DNA of 64,000 bases, from the NCBI GenBank assembly GCA_018292915.2, contig JACVVK020000368.1:194501-258500 (forward strand). The letters run 5' to 3'. The stretch is from Batillaria attramentaria (taxonomy: Eukaryota > Mollusca > Gastropoda > Batillariidae). Positions within the stretch are counted from its first letter, which is position 1; every line of letters begins with the position of its first letter. Position numbers and translations under genes: made by a program. This document shows, piece after piece, positions 1-12,739 of the stretch. Under the pieces are notes generated by a model. That model was not told the origin of the DNA. It saw only the letters and a list, made by a program, of their open reading frames with translations, and did not search any database.

Positions 1-343
1 CTTTGAGAATCTCAGTGTTTTTCACAGTACCCCAAAAGGATGTTTTGGCTTCCTCTTTTTTTTTTCTTTTTTTTTTTTGATGATGATGATGGAGACTTGA
101 TATAGGGCACGGCTCCGCCCTAACTGAGTGCTCACGGTGCTTAGGGAGAGGAAAGATAGTGAAAAAACAAACAAAAAAACTGCAGATGATTACTGGGGTG
201 AGGCACTGAAGAGATGAGTCTTCAGGCACTTCCGGAATGCGGTAATGTTGACTACCTCCTTTCCATAAAAAATTAAAGGAACCCTTTCATTGTTTGTACG
301 TGTTGCTGGTAGTGTTAGTGTTTGTTGTTTTCTGTCTGTCCAG
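1..343 (+). other. Intron upstream of the first visible PITPNM exon
   Basis: Pyrimidine-rich sequence ending in a polypyrimidine stretch and CAG at 341-343, a good 3' splice site. T-runs and a GAT repeat lie near 60-90. No coding segment was recognised. Confidence 0.7.
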
Positions 344-1469
344 GGGTGACCACACATCTGTTGACTTCTTCCTGACGGTGCTGCCACCAAAGACAGAGAC
401 GGTGGTGTTCAGCATTGACGGCTCATTCACGGCCAGTGTCAGCATTATGGGGAAGGACCCCAAAGTGAGAGCAGGGGCTGTGGATGTTGTTAGGTGAGTG
501 AATACATGTTCTGATTAGTCAGCTTACATGTTGTCATTAATTGCTTATTAATTAATTAATTAACTTTGTTGCAATAATATAGTTGCTTTGCCCAGATGCT
601 TGACTCAAAACATCGAGGACTGTTCCAGCATGTACGCTCTTGCAAATTATGTGCACATCGGATGTCAAAGCATTGCATTCGTATGGTACAAAGGCTGTTC
701 AAGATTTCTTTTTGTTTTGGTTCTGCTTTGCTCTTTCCGTGCCAAAAAAAATCTTTCGCACAGACGCTGCCACTTAGTCAGTGATCTGCTTTGCTCTTTC
801 AGTGCCAAAATATCTCGCGCACAGACGCTGCCACTTGTTTGTAGTCAGTGATCTGCCCAAAGTCTGTTTCAGAGCTCTGTAATCTTTTTGAGGAATGATT
901 GATCGCCTGGAAAAGTCTCTATTCTAATTTTGATGAACTTCATGATGTGATTGTCATGCTTTTGTCATCCGAATCAGCCCGGTTTGATCTGTGAGCTCAG
1001 AGTGGTTAACACACAGTCGTTTAAATAAAATGTGCAGGCACTGGCAGGACCTGGGCTACCTGATCCTGTACGTGTCGGCACGACCTGACATGCAGCACAG
1101 GAAGGTTGTGGCTTGGCTGGCTCAACACAACTTTCCCCACGGCATGGTCGCCTTCATGGACGGACTGTCCAAAGATCCTCTGCGCCAAAAGTTCAACTAC
1201 CTCAAGCATTTACAGACAGAGGTGAGATTTTGTGGTGTTGCTGCTGTTATGGATTCGTTGTTAGGCCCCCAACAAGCCAAAGATGAATTTGACATCAGTT
1301 AAATCTGTTACAGACGTGTTTGTTTATCTGTCAGTCTATCCATGCACACCAAAGCAGACACTTCACCTTGGGGCATCTTATGTTTCTTCACCCAACAGTC
1401 TCTTTTCTCGTTTGCTTTTTTGTTTGTTTGTTTGTTTTTCTTGGGGTTTTCTTTCTTTCTTTTTTTTTT

Positions 1470-1500
<31 letters not shown>

Positions 1501-2875
1501 CAATAAGTTAGACTTGCTTGTCACAGCATACCGCACACTTTTTCCAATTTATTTTTGTGATTGAAGTTGATGGTGTGTTTGTGTGTGCAGGCTGGAATTA
1601 ACTATGTGGCAGCGTACGGGTCAAGCAAAGACGTCAACATCTACCGAGATCTTGGATTGCAACCTAGTCAGATTTTCATTGTGGGCAAGGCTTCCAAGAA
1701 ACAATACTCACAAGCTCAGGTTTGTATACTGCATGGCTGTATATGTACATGGTTAGATGGTTGTAGAGTCTGTCTATAAATACCTGTATCCACACCATTT
1801 CCATTCGTCAATCCATGGTGCCCTATATTTGTCTGTGAAAATGTAAGCTAGACTGTGAATCATAGAGTTTTGTGCCGCTGTTCAAGATGGCATCTTTGCT
1901 CTCGGAAAAATCCATAGCACATAATCTAATCTCTCCGAATCTCCCCAGCATCATCATTGTGACAGTTTCCATGAAAGAAAATGTGCTGCGGATTATCATA
2001 AACCGCGTAGTATGTTCACGACTCTGGTTTGTGTTGTTTTTACCTGTAATCTTTCATCAGTCTCTCACATAACTACTATGGTTTTCATGCCACTTTCATC
2101 AGTCTCTCACATAACTACTATGGTTTTCATGCCACTTTCATCAGTCTCTCACATAACTACTATGGTTTTCATGCCACTTTCATCAGTCTCTCACATAACT
2201 ACTATGGTTTTCATGCCACTTTCATCAGTCTCTCACATAACTACTATGGTTTTCATGCCACTTTCATCAGTCTCTCACATAACTACTATGGTTTTCATGC
2301 CACTTTCATCAGTCTCTCACATAACTACTATGGTTTTCATGCCACTTTCATCAGTCTCTCACATAACTACTATGGTTTTCATGCCACTAGTGCTTTATGA
2401 ATGCAGTAACTCTCGGCTTATTGCTCTTTCTTTTTTCAAATTGCATCTAATAATAATATAATGATTTGTTAGTATTTTCAGATCGCATTGACTCCGGGCT
2501 CTTTTTTTTTTTTTTCTTTTTTTTTTTTTGCAGATAATATCTGATGGCTATGCAGCTCACCTCAACAGTGTGATGGATCCAGGTGCGCTGCGTCCGGCTA
2601 CAGGCAACGCTCGCATGTTTCTCCGCAAATCCTGCTTCCGTCTCCCAACCCAGGGGGACAGCAAGAAAACAGCCAAACGAACTGTCTCCTGCCCTGGATC
2701 CGGCGGAAAGGGATCTGAATTCCTGCGTTTGCCCGACACCGCGCCAGGACCGACCAAAATCATCGTGCCAGACGTGTCAGTGAATGATGACGATGGTTAC
2801 GGTGGTGCGGCGAGAGCAAGAGGAAAGTCACCGGTGGTGCAGAAAAATGTTGGATCGAAAACAACAACTGTTTGA
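344..2875 (+). CDS. PITPNM: Membrane-associated phosphatidylinositol transfer protein, C-terminal exons (partial)
   Basis: Family role: PITPNM/Nir/RdgB proteins exchange phosphatidylinositol and phosphatidic acid at ER-plasma membrane contacts. Four exons read in one frame: 344-493, 1038-1221, 1591-1719, 2534-2875, all with GT/AG ends. They give 267 residues ending at TGA 2873-2875. The segment is the LNS2 (lipin/Ned1/Smp2-like, HAD-fold) domain: FSIDGSF near the start of the first exon, then VRAGAVDVVRHWQDLGY, SARPDMQ, HNFPHG, DGLSKDPLRQK, YGSSKDV and ISDGYAAHL. The lipin catalytic motif DxDxT is replaced by DGS, as in other Nir proteins, so this domain probably binds lipid rather than hydrolysing it. 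The last ~95 residues are basic and Ser/Gly-rich, without a recognised domain. The 5' part lies before the window. Which paralogue (PITPNM1/2/3) it matches cannot be decided here. Confidence 0.93.
2051..2389. repeat. 42-bp minisatellite, 8 copies, in the last PITPNM intron
   Basis: Eight near-identical 42-bp units containing CAGTCTCTCACATAACTAC and TATGGTTTTCATGCCAC follow each other without length change. Because 42 is a multiple of three the array stays open in one frame (14-residue repeat), but it lies inside the intron 1720-2533 and is not coding. Confidence 0.95.
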
Positions 2876-5098
2876 AAAACTTTCAAGAAACGAGAAAAAG
2901 AAAACGTTCAGTTGTAGTTGCGGAAGCGGAGGTTGGATTCAGAAGACGAAGAGGTGGTGTTTGACAGAACGGACACTTCAGAATGATTCAGAAGTGATTT
3001 CTTGTAAGGTTGTTGCGATTACCCTTCAGCCAGGCTGCCAAGGACCTTGTTTTGAGGTCTGTGTGTGCGTGCCCTGCTGAGTCTCTGGAAAAAAAAAACA
3101 GCTGGATGAAAGTGTTCAGTTTGTAGATTCTCATCAGAGAAAATTTACCTTGTTATGAATCGGTGACTCTTACCACATGATTAATCAGTGATTCTGTTTT
3201 TGAGACTATTTTTGATGTGGAAGGAGGGTTGGCTGATGGGGAAAGCAGATAAGCTGACAAGGAAAACTGTACATTTATTCTTTGCCAGTTTTGTACCACA
3301 TTTTGCTCATTATGTGATGGCTTTAGGTCTTTCTTGTGTTTAAATTCTTTATTGCACTGTGATTGGGGTAAAGCTGAGGACTTGTCATATGTTTACCTCA
3401 TATGCAGAGCAGCGTTCACAGTTTTTGTGCTCAGGTGGAGAATTCACCGAGATTTTCTCTCATGTTTCAAATTAGCGAAAGAATATTATTTAAGGGATAG
3501 GTCGTCCACTTTTCAGCTTCATTAGAAAGTGAAGGTGTTTTGAAGTCATAGATCTTGTCTGATGGAATGTATTCCTTGGGATGTTCCAAATTATGGTTTT
3601 TAGTGTGCATGTGGATGGAAAGTAATTTTTCTGCTGTTTCACTGGATGAGTTTTGATCAGTTAAATTTCAGTTGCATGTGTGCATGTGATGCATCAGGCA
3701 TGCACAGCAGCATTGCAAAGGAGAAAGACTATAATAATGATAATTAAAGTTTAATTTATGTACAGCAACATCGGTAGTGTGATAATGGCATTTTATGAAT
3801 TTATAATAATGATACATGTATACACATATACTATTACCGAATACTTTTGATGTACTCTTGTTTTTATCAAACTCGAGAATATTGAATTTGAAACTTTGAA
3901 ACATTCACAGTTGATCCTGTTATGGGCATTGCATTGACCGCTATTACAAGCATGTGTGCCCATATTTCCTTTTTTTCTCTCTCTCTCTCTCTTTTTTTTT
4001 TTTTTTTTTTTCTCTCTCCTCTTTTTTTTTTTTTTTTTTTTGGTAATAATGCATTTGATCTATTTCTGTTTCATTGCCTTCCCCATGCATTTGATAATCT
4101 CTGAAAGTTGCAACATTTATGTATTGTAAAGAATTTGAGTAGGTTGTATAGAACTTGAATATATACTTGGTGCGGAGTGGTGGTATACCAGTACATTGTT
4201 TACAAAAAGCAGTTTATTAACATGCGTTTTGAAATTTATTTCAAACTAAACAAAGCAGAGGATGAGGTTTAAATTATTTGCATTGGCACTTCTCATGATC
4301 GAGCTAAAGGCCGTCCTCTTTTTCTTCTTTCTTTCTCGAAAGTTTTAATCTCAAGAAAATGTTTCGTGTTTTCGTTTTAGTTCTGCTGTTTTTTCGGCAC
4401 ATGCACAGCCTTGAAGACTTTTCAGGTTACCAGGCAAATACATTTACATGTAGGCGTCCTTGACAATCATGTTGAAGATCTGATTTTTTTTTTTTTTTTT
4501 TTTTTGGAAAGAATCACAGATTTACACTGCCACAGGTCTGCCACGTTTCACCTATACTCAGGCAGATCGAGTTATTGCTTGGGTGGTGGTGGCTGTTGTT
4601 TTCCCATGTAGCTGAATTCAGAAATCAACATCATGGACTGTAACACTGACAGTGCTACAATACAGCATGGAGTCATCAAAAGGCCAAAAGTCTTCCTCGT
4701 GCTTCCATGTGTATTTCAGTTCACTTTTTTCCTTCCTCTTTTTTTTTTATTTTGCAAAACGAGCATACTTTGTGCCATTGTAGAAGATACTGGTGACTTG
4801 AATTCTTTTAGTGCCAATGCCAGATATTGCCAGCCACCCGACCTGCAACACACCCCTGTTTTTCAACCCCCACCCCTACCTTCACCCTTTCGCAACCAGC
4901 AGTTGTTTCAAAGCGACAAGTTTACTTTCATGATGTGCCACAACAAACTAGGTTTGACATGCACACAGCACATTAAGCAGCTAGCTAATGAGCGTATTGG
5001 TATGTTTTTATGCATATTCATGATGCATGTTGGTGTTAAAAGTTCTTACCTGTCTCAGATGTTCTTCATTTACATGGCATTGACCTACCTTCTCTTGT
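2876..5098 (+). other. Start of PITPNM 3' UTR and non-coding sequence
   Basis: AT-rich sequence after the stop codon, with T/C homopolymer tracts (3966-4040, 4484-4505). No conserved ORF. It plausibly begins the 3' UTR, but the transcript end is not proven. Confidence 0.5.
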
Positions 5099-5110
5099 CC
5101 TTGGTCAGTC

Positions 5111-5284
5111 TGGGGAGCTGGGATGGTCGAATGGTAGAGTGTTGGATTTCTAATGCTCGGGCCGTGAGTTCGATCACGGTTGGGGCCAAATATTTGTGCT
5201 GGCTTTTTCATCGTTGCCCCGTCTTTGATATCACCCTATGTGGTGGAAAAGGACGTTAAACCCCCAAACACCCACCCCCACTCC
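5111..5284 (+). mobile_element. tRNA-derived SINE, family A, copy 1 (174 bp)
   Basis: The head resembles a tRNA: A-box-like TGGTCGAATGGT near 5123 and B-box-like GAGTTCGATCACGG near 5167. A shared body follows (TTTTTCATCGTTGCCCCGTC) and the tail GTTAAACCCCCAAACACCCACCC. There is no poly(A). It is flanked by a 12-bp direct repeat CCTTGGTCAGTC at 5099-5110 and 5285-5296, read as the target-site duplication. Two further copies of almost the same length occur at 41843 and 47046. Confidence 0.93.
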
Positions 5285-5298
5285 CCTTGGTCAGTCCT

Positions 5299-5619
5299 TA
5301 AAGGGGCTTATTCCGTATTTGCTAAGCCAGCATATGTTTTAGAACAGTTTTGCTCCTGAGCGCCTGTACGTTCGAAATACTCTGTCTTGATGATTAGTAC
5401 TGCTTTTAATGAGATACAGCGTTGTTTACACTTTGCGCAAGCAGCCAACCATTCAAATCCTAGGACTGTTGTTAGACTACTGGAGCGCTCGGTGTGGTTG
5501 CTACGTCATCGCATTACAGACGCTGTCACTTTCTTGGTGTCTATAAGCGGTGTCATGAGAAATAGCTCAGAAACCACTCAGAATGATCTGTCAGCATGAA
5601 ACTGGTAGCTTTAGCCCCT
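5299..5619 (+). repeat. Unclassified interspersed repeat, family R1, copy 1
   Basis: Shares a ~250-bp core with 52310-52740 (+) and 32745-32965 (-). The core includes GGAACAGTTT-like, CGCCTGTACG-like, ACTCTATCTTGATGATTAGTA-like and CAGCGTTGTTTACAC blocks. This copy starts AAGGGGCT and ends near AGCCCCTT, hinting at short inverted ends, i.e. a MITE. No coding capacity. Confidence 0.7.
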
Positions 5620-8600
5620 TGAACTTTTCCATGTAGACTGTGAAAATCATGCAGCCATATGTTTCCTGAAGATTCTGAATACAGTTTACAATATGAGTGT
5701 GGGGTGTACATGTTAAGAATGGTGAACTCCCCTCTCTAGTCTCCTGCAGTTTATATTGAAGCCGTATAGAATGTTACCAAATCCATTTGTAACTCATAGC
5801 ACCTGTGTTCATGTCTCAAACTGCTGGTTTCATATTCAGGTGTCATAATTACATCATAGAAAACTCGGCTGTCGAGAAGTGCAAGCTTAAGAGCGGTAGC
5901 CTTGTTGTAGGTCACTTTTAATTCTTTTACCATTTTAGTGTTCAGCCGTTTTTACAAGTTACAACTCAAGATCTAGGTGTGACAGTTCATGTTTATTATA
6001 TTTTTCTAGAACAATCATTCACCCTCAGTTTTGATGGGTTGATTTCCTTTTAGTGCGCGAGGGTGTGTGTGTGTGTGTGTATGTGTGTGTGTGTGGTTCA
6101 GTTTAAACTGATTGAGAGTGGGAATGTTTGAAGGATGTCCCCAGCACCACTACCTTTTGTTGGCAGATTGTCCCTGTGCATGACGCTGGAAGTAAGGACT
6201 TTATCCATTTAGATTTACATGTACTGCAAATACCTGTGCATGATGCCCTCCAGTACGTAATTTCTTAACCATGCATTTACTCAAGACTTAATAGACCAAA
6301 CTTTACAATTGCAGTTGTGAATTTTTTTTTTTTTTCTTGATACGCAGTTGGTACATGTAGTTACATCTACGGACTGTTAAGGTTCTGCTGATCGTGTTTT
6401 TGAGGGATTAGATTTCGAAGATATTTACACAGTTGCGTTATACTAATCAGTTTGTATTGTATTCCCTATGTATAGGCGAGTATTGTATAAAAATTTATGG
6501 TAGTGATCAATTCTTTGATTTGAAATGAGCCTCCAAACTGTTGTAATATTAAAATGATATTATAATATGAGGAGTTGTTGTGAATCTTATCTTCCCCATG
6601 CCACCAAACAACCATCACTTTCAAGTTCGCGGTGGTAAAGCTACTGATCTGTCCATAGCACGAAGCAACCTTCCCCAACCTTTGAGATCCTGAGGAGATT
6701 GAGAATTGAATTCCGAAAACAAACAGTAAATGTAAGCAACACAATGTAACAATTACACAGTGTAATACAGCAGGGTTGGCATCTCACATACAGTGGTCTC
6801 GGCGAGACAGGTGTTGATACCGAAATTGGCAGAGTCTCGCTACACTGTCAGATGTATCCAGCCAAGAAAGACAGCAACATCTGCTTTGTGATATGCACCT
6901 GTTTCTGATTTGTTTTGATTCTCATGCAGCTTTGCTCTGACATACAGTGTTCAGTTTACAGCTCGTGTAAAATTGTGTTCTTTTTGTTTTTTGTTTGTTC
7001 GTTTGTTTCAGTGAAATCCCTGTCACAAATGATAATGCACAGTGCCGTGTTTGTTGGGCATGGCATTTCTGTCTCCTCTTGATGGAGAAACCAAAGATCT
7101 CTGAACCATGTACATACACTATGATCAGTCAGAAGTCAAGAGTCGGACTGTATAACACTTGGAATGATCAGTCCAACAAGTACATCTGCACATTACTCTG
7201 TTTTGTTGTTTTGGGGGTTTTTTGGTGGTTGTTTTTTTCCCTCAATAGAACTCTGGGGCGCTTTTTGTTCATCGAGTTTCCAGGAGAGTGTTGGAAATAT
7301 ACTGTTTGTCATGGAAGGCGAAAAACGTGCGTCCCTTGTGACGCGCTGTTCTCAAATTTGTGTGTCAATTTGAGAGTTTTGTGTGTATGAATTTTCACAA
7401 CTGCGCATCATCGGGAACACTGTGGGAAGGCTGCAATGTTCCTGATTGTTCTCTTGACAGTGTCATTTGTTCTTTTATGTGTAATGGTGCTCATTCTCTT
7501 CCTCTATGTAAATGAATGACATATTACACTTTACTGCACCTCTACTTCTGTGATTTTTCTTCTGCAGGTAGCACTTTCGTGCGTTTTTGTTCTTGGTTAC
7601 AAGTTTTGCAATTGTTGCCACACTTTCTTTCAGTTGCTTGCAAGTTATATTTTACAGTGCACGTAGTCGAGAACATATCAAGCTACATGTCATACTGCAT
7701 ATTGCTTCACTTCTGTTGTTTCCTGTTACTGCAAATATTATGTTGAAAGATTTTATTCATGTCAATATTAATTGATGGATATAAGGAACATTTAGTAGTT
7801 GTATGATTATATATGTGTATGATCTTAATTTGTGTGCATCAGTCTATGTAGCCATGAATGTTCGCCCTGCTGTAAGCGTCTGCTCACTTACTTTTTCCAG
7901 ATAATGGTCTCCCAGTGTTGAAAGTGTGTTAAAATGTCTTCTGTTGATAATTACATCTGACATCATGTGCAAGACAATAAATTTGCCACCGCTAATTCAG
8001 TCATGTACATTGAAAATGTGTAATTGTGCTAAGTATTACTGCAGCTGTGTGAGTGCATGGGCGGGTGGTGCATGATTGTGTGTATGTAGGCACATGCTTC
8101 CTTGTGCGTCGCCACCTTAGGTGTGTTTGTACTTTGCAACTTGAGAATGCATTCATGAATCAAAAAGCTTTCTTATGGAGACAAAAGATGGTTCATTTGA
8201 TGCACTGTTTAGTTTTGGTTTCAAATTTTGTTTATGCACAACTGTTGAGTCTGTTCAGTAGCAACCGTTCTCACTGTGTTTCTAATACTTTTTTTGTTAT
8301 TCAATTTGTGTTCTTTAATTCTCATGAAGAAGTCAGTATATGTCCAGTTCAGCTTGGTTCACACTCAGTGTTTAACGTTTCCATGTGCAATTTACGTAAT
8401 TTGGTACAGACACTTACCAGTAACAAGTTTGTTCATTATTGTCAGTGCACAATTCTTTCACATCTCAATATAATTGTCTCGTTCATAGAACTTTCCCACC
8501 TCAGTTTGTTATTGTTCACTATTCAGCTGCTGCATCAGTTGTACAACTGTTGTTTTTTTCTGAATTGTCGCTGTCACTTGTAGTGTGGAAAACAGAACCA

Positions 8601-8660
8601 GTGCGATGTGTAACACTTAGTCAACACACTATAAACAGGCTGTTCCTAGTAGCATATTGG
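5620..8660. other. Non-coding AT-rich stretch with a possible poly(A) signal
   Basis: Only a short (TG)n at 6064-6093 and homopolymer tracts stand out. AATAAA at 7976-7981 is a possible early polyadenylation site for the PITPNM transcript, but no strong GU-rich element follows closely. The open frames here are short and show no family resemblance. Confidence 0.4.
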
Positions 8661-9055
8661 GGTTGTCGGTGGTCTAGACTTTGTCACCAGTGAGAGAGAT
8701 CAGGTTTAAGTCCCTCTCGGGGCAAAGAATTTTTCTTTCTCGTTTATGGCACTGTCCATACGGGCTGACCGTCGGAGGTTCTCTCCAGGTACTCCAGCTT
8801 CCTCCCCCTCTGTTTTGGAAATTGTTCAGCCCACAGAATGAAAAATACATGTAAATGCAATTCTAAAATTCTGAAACTTAAATTGCAGAGCTGGCCCTTC
8901 GCACCACGTGATTGTAATGTGTTCATGTCCAGTGTGTGAGAAAACGTGTGTGATTCATGTGAGCGTGCATGTTGGGTTTAGCTTGCGGCACATTGAGCCA
9001 AATATTTGGGATAAAGCACCTGTATTAATGTGATTGTTATTATTATTATTGTTAT
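8661..9055 (+). mobile_element. tRNA-derived SINE-like element, family C
   Basis: Starts with a tRNA-like head: A-box-like GTCGGTGGTCTAG and B-box-like AGGTTTAAGTCCCTC near 8702. A body with GGTTCTCTCCAGGTACTCC and CTTCCTCCCCCTC follows, a block common in invertebrate tRNA SINEs. It ends in AT-rich sequence with (ATT)n near 9035-9055. No target duplication was resolved, so the ends are approximate. Confidence 0.65.
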
Positions 9056-12022
9056 TGCATATAGTGCTCTGTAGTTTAGTCCCCAGAAATGAATTTTATT
9101 TCTGGATCTTCACTTTGAGTACGTTGCAGATTACATAGGGCTTGGCTTTCTGTGAATCTGTTTTCATATCTGCACTGTGCTTTGTGAGCAAATGCGCATA
9201 ATTGTTCATGTACCACTTTATGGATCTGAATTTGTACTCACTGCGTGTATTGATGTGTAACTTTATCCACCCTAACCTGATGATAGATATATCCGTGATA
9301 TTTGTGTAAATTCCAAGAAGTGGATGTACGTGTAAAGTATATATATATGCTACGACGTTTTGTTTCCTGCCCTAACCATGTATAGTGTACATGTCCAGCA
9401 GACTTTTTGTAAAATACAGGGTAGTGCATGTGTATACTTTCTCTGGCCGTGAAAGACGAGAAATAACGTGGTGTCATCTGGCTGTGAGAGTCATGAAGAA
9501 TTTGCGAAGAAAATCCTTAGCGTTTTTGTTGTTGTTGTTGTTTTAATACAAAAGAGCCAAACGTATATGTCTGATGTCACAGTATGTTGTGAGCTCATAG
9601 GTATTGTTGATAGCCAAGGCTTCATTTGTGACCGTGTATTTTTAGATAAAAATCTAACTTGAGACAGCGGTGAGATCATCGCATCTGGAACACTTTGTAG
9701 TCCAGGCACTTTTTTTGATATTGTTCACTATACATACAACCACTGCATGAAAGGCACGATCAGATAAACTGCAGTTGTTTCAAAGGAACAGTTCAAATTT
9801 AAAGTCAAATTTCAGTTCCAGTTGTTCTTGGCTTTCACATTACTGATATCAATGTTTGACTATGGCACGTGAAACTTTACGTACAGAACTATTGAATCTG
9901 GTGTGCTTTTTACATGGATGTCCCATGCATGGTTAACATATATATATTTCAAAGAGATTTAATATAAAAATCGTATTTGTTATTGTTTTTTTATTTACCA
10001 GCTGGACTGGGAAAGGATACAGGCATTTTGTTTTGTTTTTTTGTTTTTTCAGCCTAGTTGGATTGACTGCTATCTCACTGTTGGATTGTTATGTGATAAC
10101 ATTTGTCTAGTCAGATTGACTTGATACAATTTTAATGCTTCTGCAAGACAGGAAAGTTAAAGCAACCTTTCTCCTATTTTTTTTCTTTTTTTTTAAGCTA
10201 AGCTATGTCATCAGTCTTTAAATTTCCTTCCAATTTGCTATGGTTTTGTTCATTTGGCATGGTGTCTGCTAATGTAAATTATACGTGATTAACACAATTA
10301 AATCTGTTTTGATACGCCATTTAGGCATGTCATCAGTGTTCAGTCAGTTTTTAAATTTCCTTCAAATTTGCTGTGGTTTTACCTAAATACTGATTGTCTT
10401 TGTGTAAACACTGGCATGTAAACATTTGTCACGGCGAGTTCTGATAATAGTACATGTAAAATCCAAAAATTGGGACCATTTACACATCCATACAAGTGTT
10501 TGGTCTTTCTTTTACAACAGTTTGTTGAGACAAATGTCCGTACAGCTCTATATGCTCTTATGCTGTTATAAGTACATTTAACAGGAGGTATGTGTGGTGT
10601 CCCAAATCTTTTTCTCATTTTAGTTTAAGGATAGTTGTTTTTTGGTGTACGGTCATTCATCCTTTGGTAAAATGCTCCCTGTGCTCCAACATCTCTCTTA
10701 AGTCTTTGGATTGACATAAAAGTGAGACGACGTCGCTACCATATCCCCTTGGAGTTATAAGCAGACGACACTTTGTAGATCACGTACACGTCAACAGATT
10801 TTTCTAGAGAAGGTCAGGCGAGGTGCAACTTCCTGGTTCATACGCAAGTCTTGGTTTCCCACCATTTTGTTGTTGTTGTTGTTGTTTTATACATGATCTG
10901 CCGATACATGGCGATCGTAATCGAATGACATCCGGTTTGATCTGGATTTTGGGGGTTTTTTTTTAAAGTTAGGCCAGTGTCAATTTCATGTGGTTTTTGC
11001 TTGTGTTTAAACAGCGCACAGATTCTTTTTCCATTGAGTCACAATTGTACTGGTTATGTCATCTGGCAGGAATTTTAAATATGTTTCAAATACTCCACTT
11101 CCGGACACACTGGTGTCAAAATTCCATCATAAAAATGTGCGAAAGTACTCAGGAAAGCAGATAAATCTGTGTTTGAAAATATCTTTCCTTTTCTATGTGC
11201 AAGTTGGCTACTTCAAAACAAATTCTTCACATTCACCAAATACTGGCCATTGCAGCACTCATTGACCTTGTGACCTTTACAGTCAATTTCATGGACAGAA
11301 TTTCACTTGGTTTTCACCCAAGACAGAATGTAACGTTTGAATCTAAAGACTTGTCTATAGTCTTTGGAAATTTTGAACATTTTCTCCACCGTTCGAGCAT
11401 TGGATCACCATTTCTCAGTTGCATTGTGTTTCAAAGGGAAAAGTTGTCTGTACAGCTGTTGTTAGGATGGATCTGAGTTATGGGTGCATAGCTTTGAAGA
11501 CGGCATGTGTATACAGTGGCCACGGGATGTTTTTTTTTTTCTTCCGGGCTGACACATGTTTCTTAACTGTTTGAGAATAGGATCAATATTAGAGTATAAT
11601 AAGCTTATTTGTATGCAGTGTCAGGTGGAATGTAGAAGTGTTTACTGGTGTTAGTGAATTAACAATTTCTTAAGGACACTCACACTTGTTAAATTAAAAC
11701 CCAAACAAAAATTGTTCTGTAGCAGATACCAGGTTCTGAACATATGTATACATGTGTATATATATATATCCCTTTGACCAATCTAGCTGTCCTTAGATGT
11801 ATTTATTTCTTCCATGAAGTGTTGTTATTTATGTACTTCTTTGTTATTAAAAACAGATATTGTCAATGTTACCCACAGTTGGATGCTCAAGAAATGTTGT
11901 CCTAGTTTTGTAACTCATCAGATGGAGTAATATTTGTGTTTTCTGGTGTCAACTTGTGATAAATGGTTTAGAGCTTTTTGTCATCCAACTAATATAATCC
12001 CTTTGTTGATATTGTTCCTGCT
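9056..12022. other. Non-coding stretch, possible distal PITPNM 3' UTR
   Basis: AT-rich, with many ACATGTA/TACATGTA words and short T-runs. No conserved ORF, RNA gene or complete mobile element was recognised. Confidence 0.45.
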
Positions 12023-12070
12023 AATAAAAAGATCAGGAAAATATGAGGTCTGTGTGTGTGTGTGTGTGTG
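12023..12070 (+). terminator. Candidate distal polyadenylation site
   Basis: AATAAA at 12023-12028 is followed about 20-45 bases later by a TG-rich tract (12047-12070), the usual layout of a cleavage/polyadenylation site. If used by PITPNM the 3' UTR would be about 9.1 kb. This is inference; transcript data would settle it. Confidence 0.4.
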
Positions 12071-12119
12071 AACTGACATGGATGTTGTCATGGCTATTGA
12101 CTTTATTTTTACATGAGAA

Positions 12120-12265
12120 ATGATGAGGAATAGACGACTCCACTCCTGTCAATCAAAAGGGGCCAGTGTGGAGAATTTAGCCAATAGCATGCCATGGCAT
12201 GCTGAGCACAACACAGGGCATAGTCTTGCAAACTTTTTTGCCAAACACTACAAAGGGGAAAGCAC
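12120..12265 (-). repeat. Unclassified interspersed repeat, family R2, copy 1
   Basis: The reverse complement matches 55055-55185. Both contain GTAGTGTTTGGCAAAA, a GTGCTCAG(C/T)ATGCC block, ATTGGCT(A/G)AATTCT, CCCTTTTGA and GGAGTGGAGTC. Type unknown. Confidence 0.65.
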
Positions 12266-12739
12266 AGGGAACAAAGTTGTAAGTCCATCGACGTCATTTG
12301 AGGATAAACACCATTTCATCAATCCCTTTCATCTTGAAATCACCCCTTTATCCATAAAATGATGCCATGGATGTACATGTATTGTGTTTTGCCAGTACAC
12401 TGCAGAGTAAAGGGGCAGGCCTTGCCAAGTGGAATCTTGGCGGCACAGGCTCCCACATACACTCTGAAGGTAAATCAAGCCACAATAGTGACAAAGGTTA
12501 TAAATAATAATTGATCGTGTGTACTTTCTACAATGATTTGTACATGTACATGTATATCATAAATGTCCATGAACATCTTTCTCACGACAGTATGGCAGTG
12601 GTCTGTGACCACAGACCTAAACAAAGATAGACCCACCGCCGCACGCTGCCACCGCTGCTTGCGAGTGTCGCTATCGCGAGCACACGGTGACCATCTTGCG
12701 GATACCAGAACTCAGAGGCTGGTTGAGTACCCAACGTTA

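Noticed and set aside
2012..2461. 149-codon frame with a 14-residue repeat
   Set aside because: It is the 42-bp minisatellite in an intron; the unit length is a multiple of three, so it stays open by chance.
4633..5259. 208-codon open frame
   Set aside because: Its end is SINE sequence (5111-5284) and the rest has no recognisable domain.
8053..8583. 176-codon Cys/Leu-rich open frame
   Set aside because: AT-rich non-coding composition, no family resemblance, likely 3' UTR.
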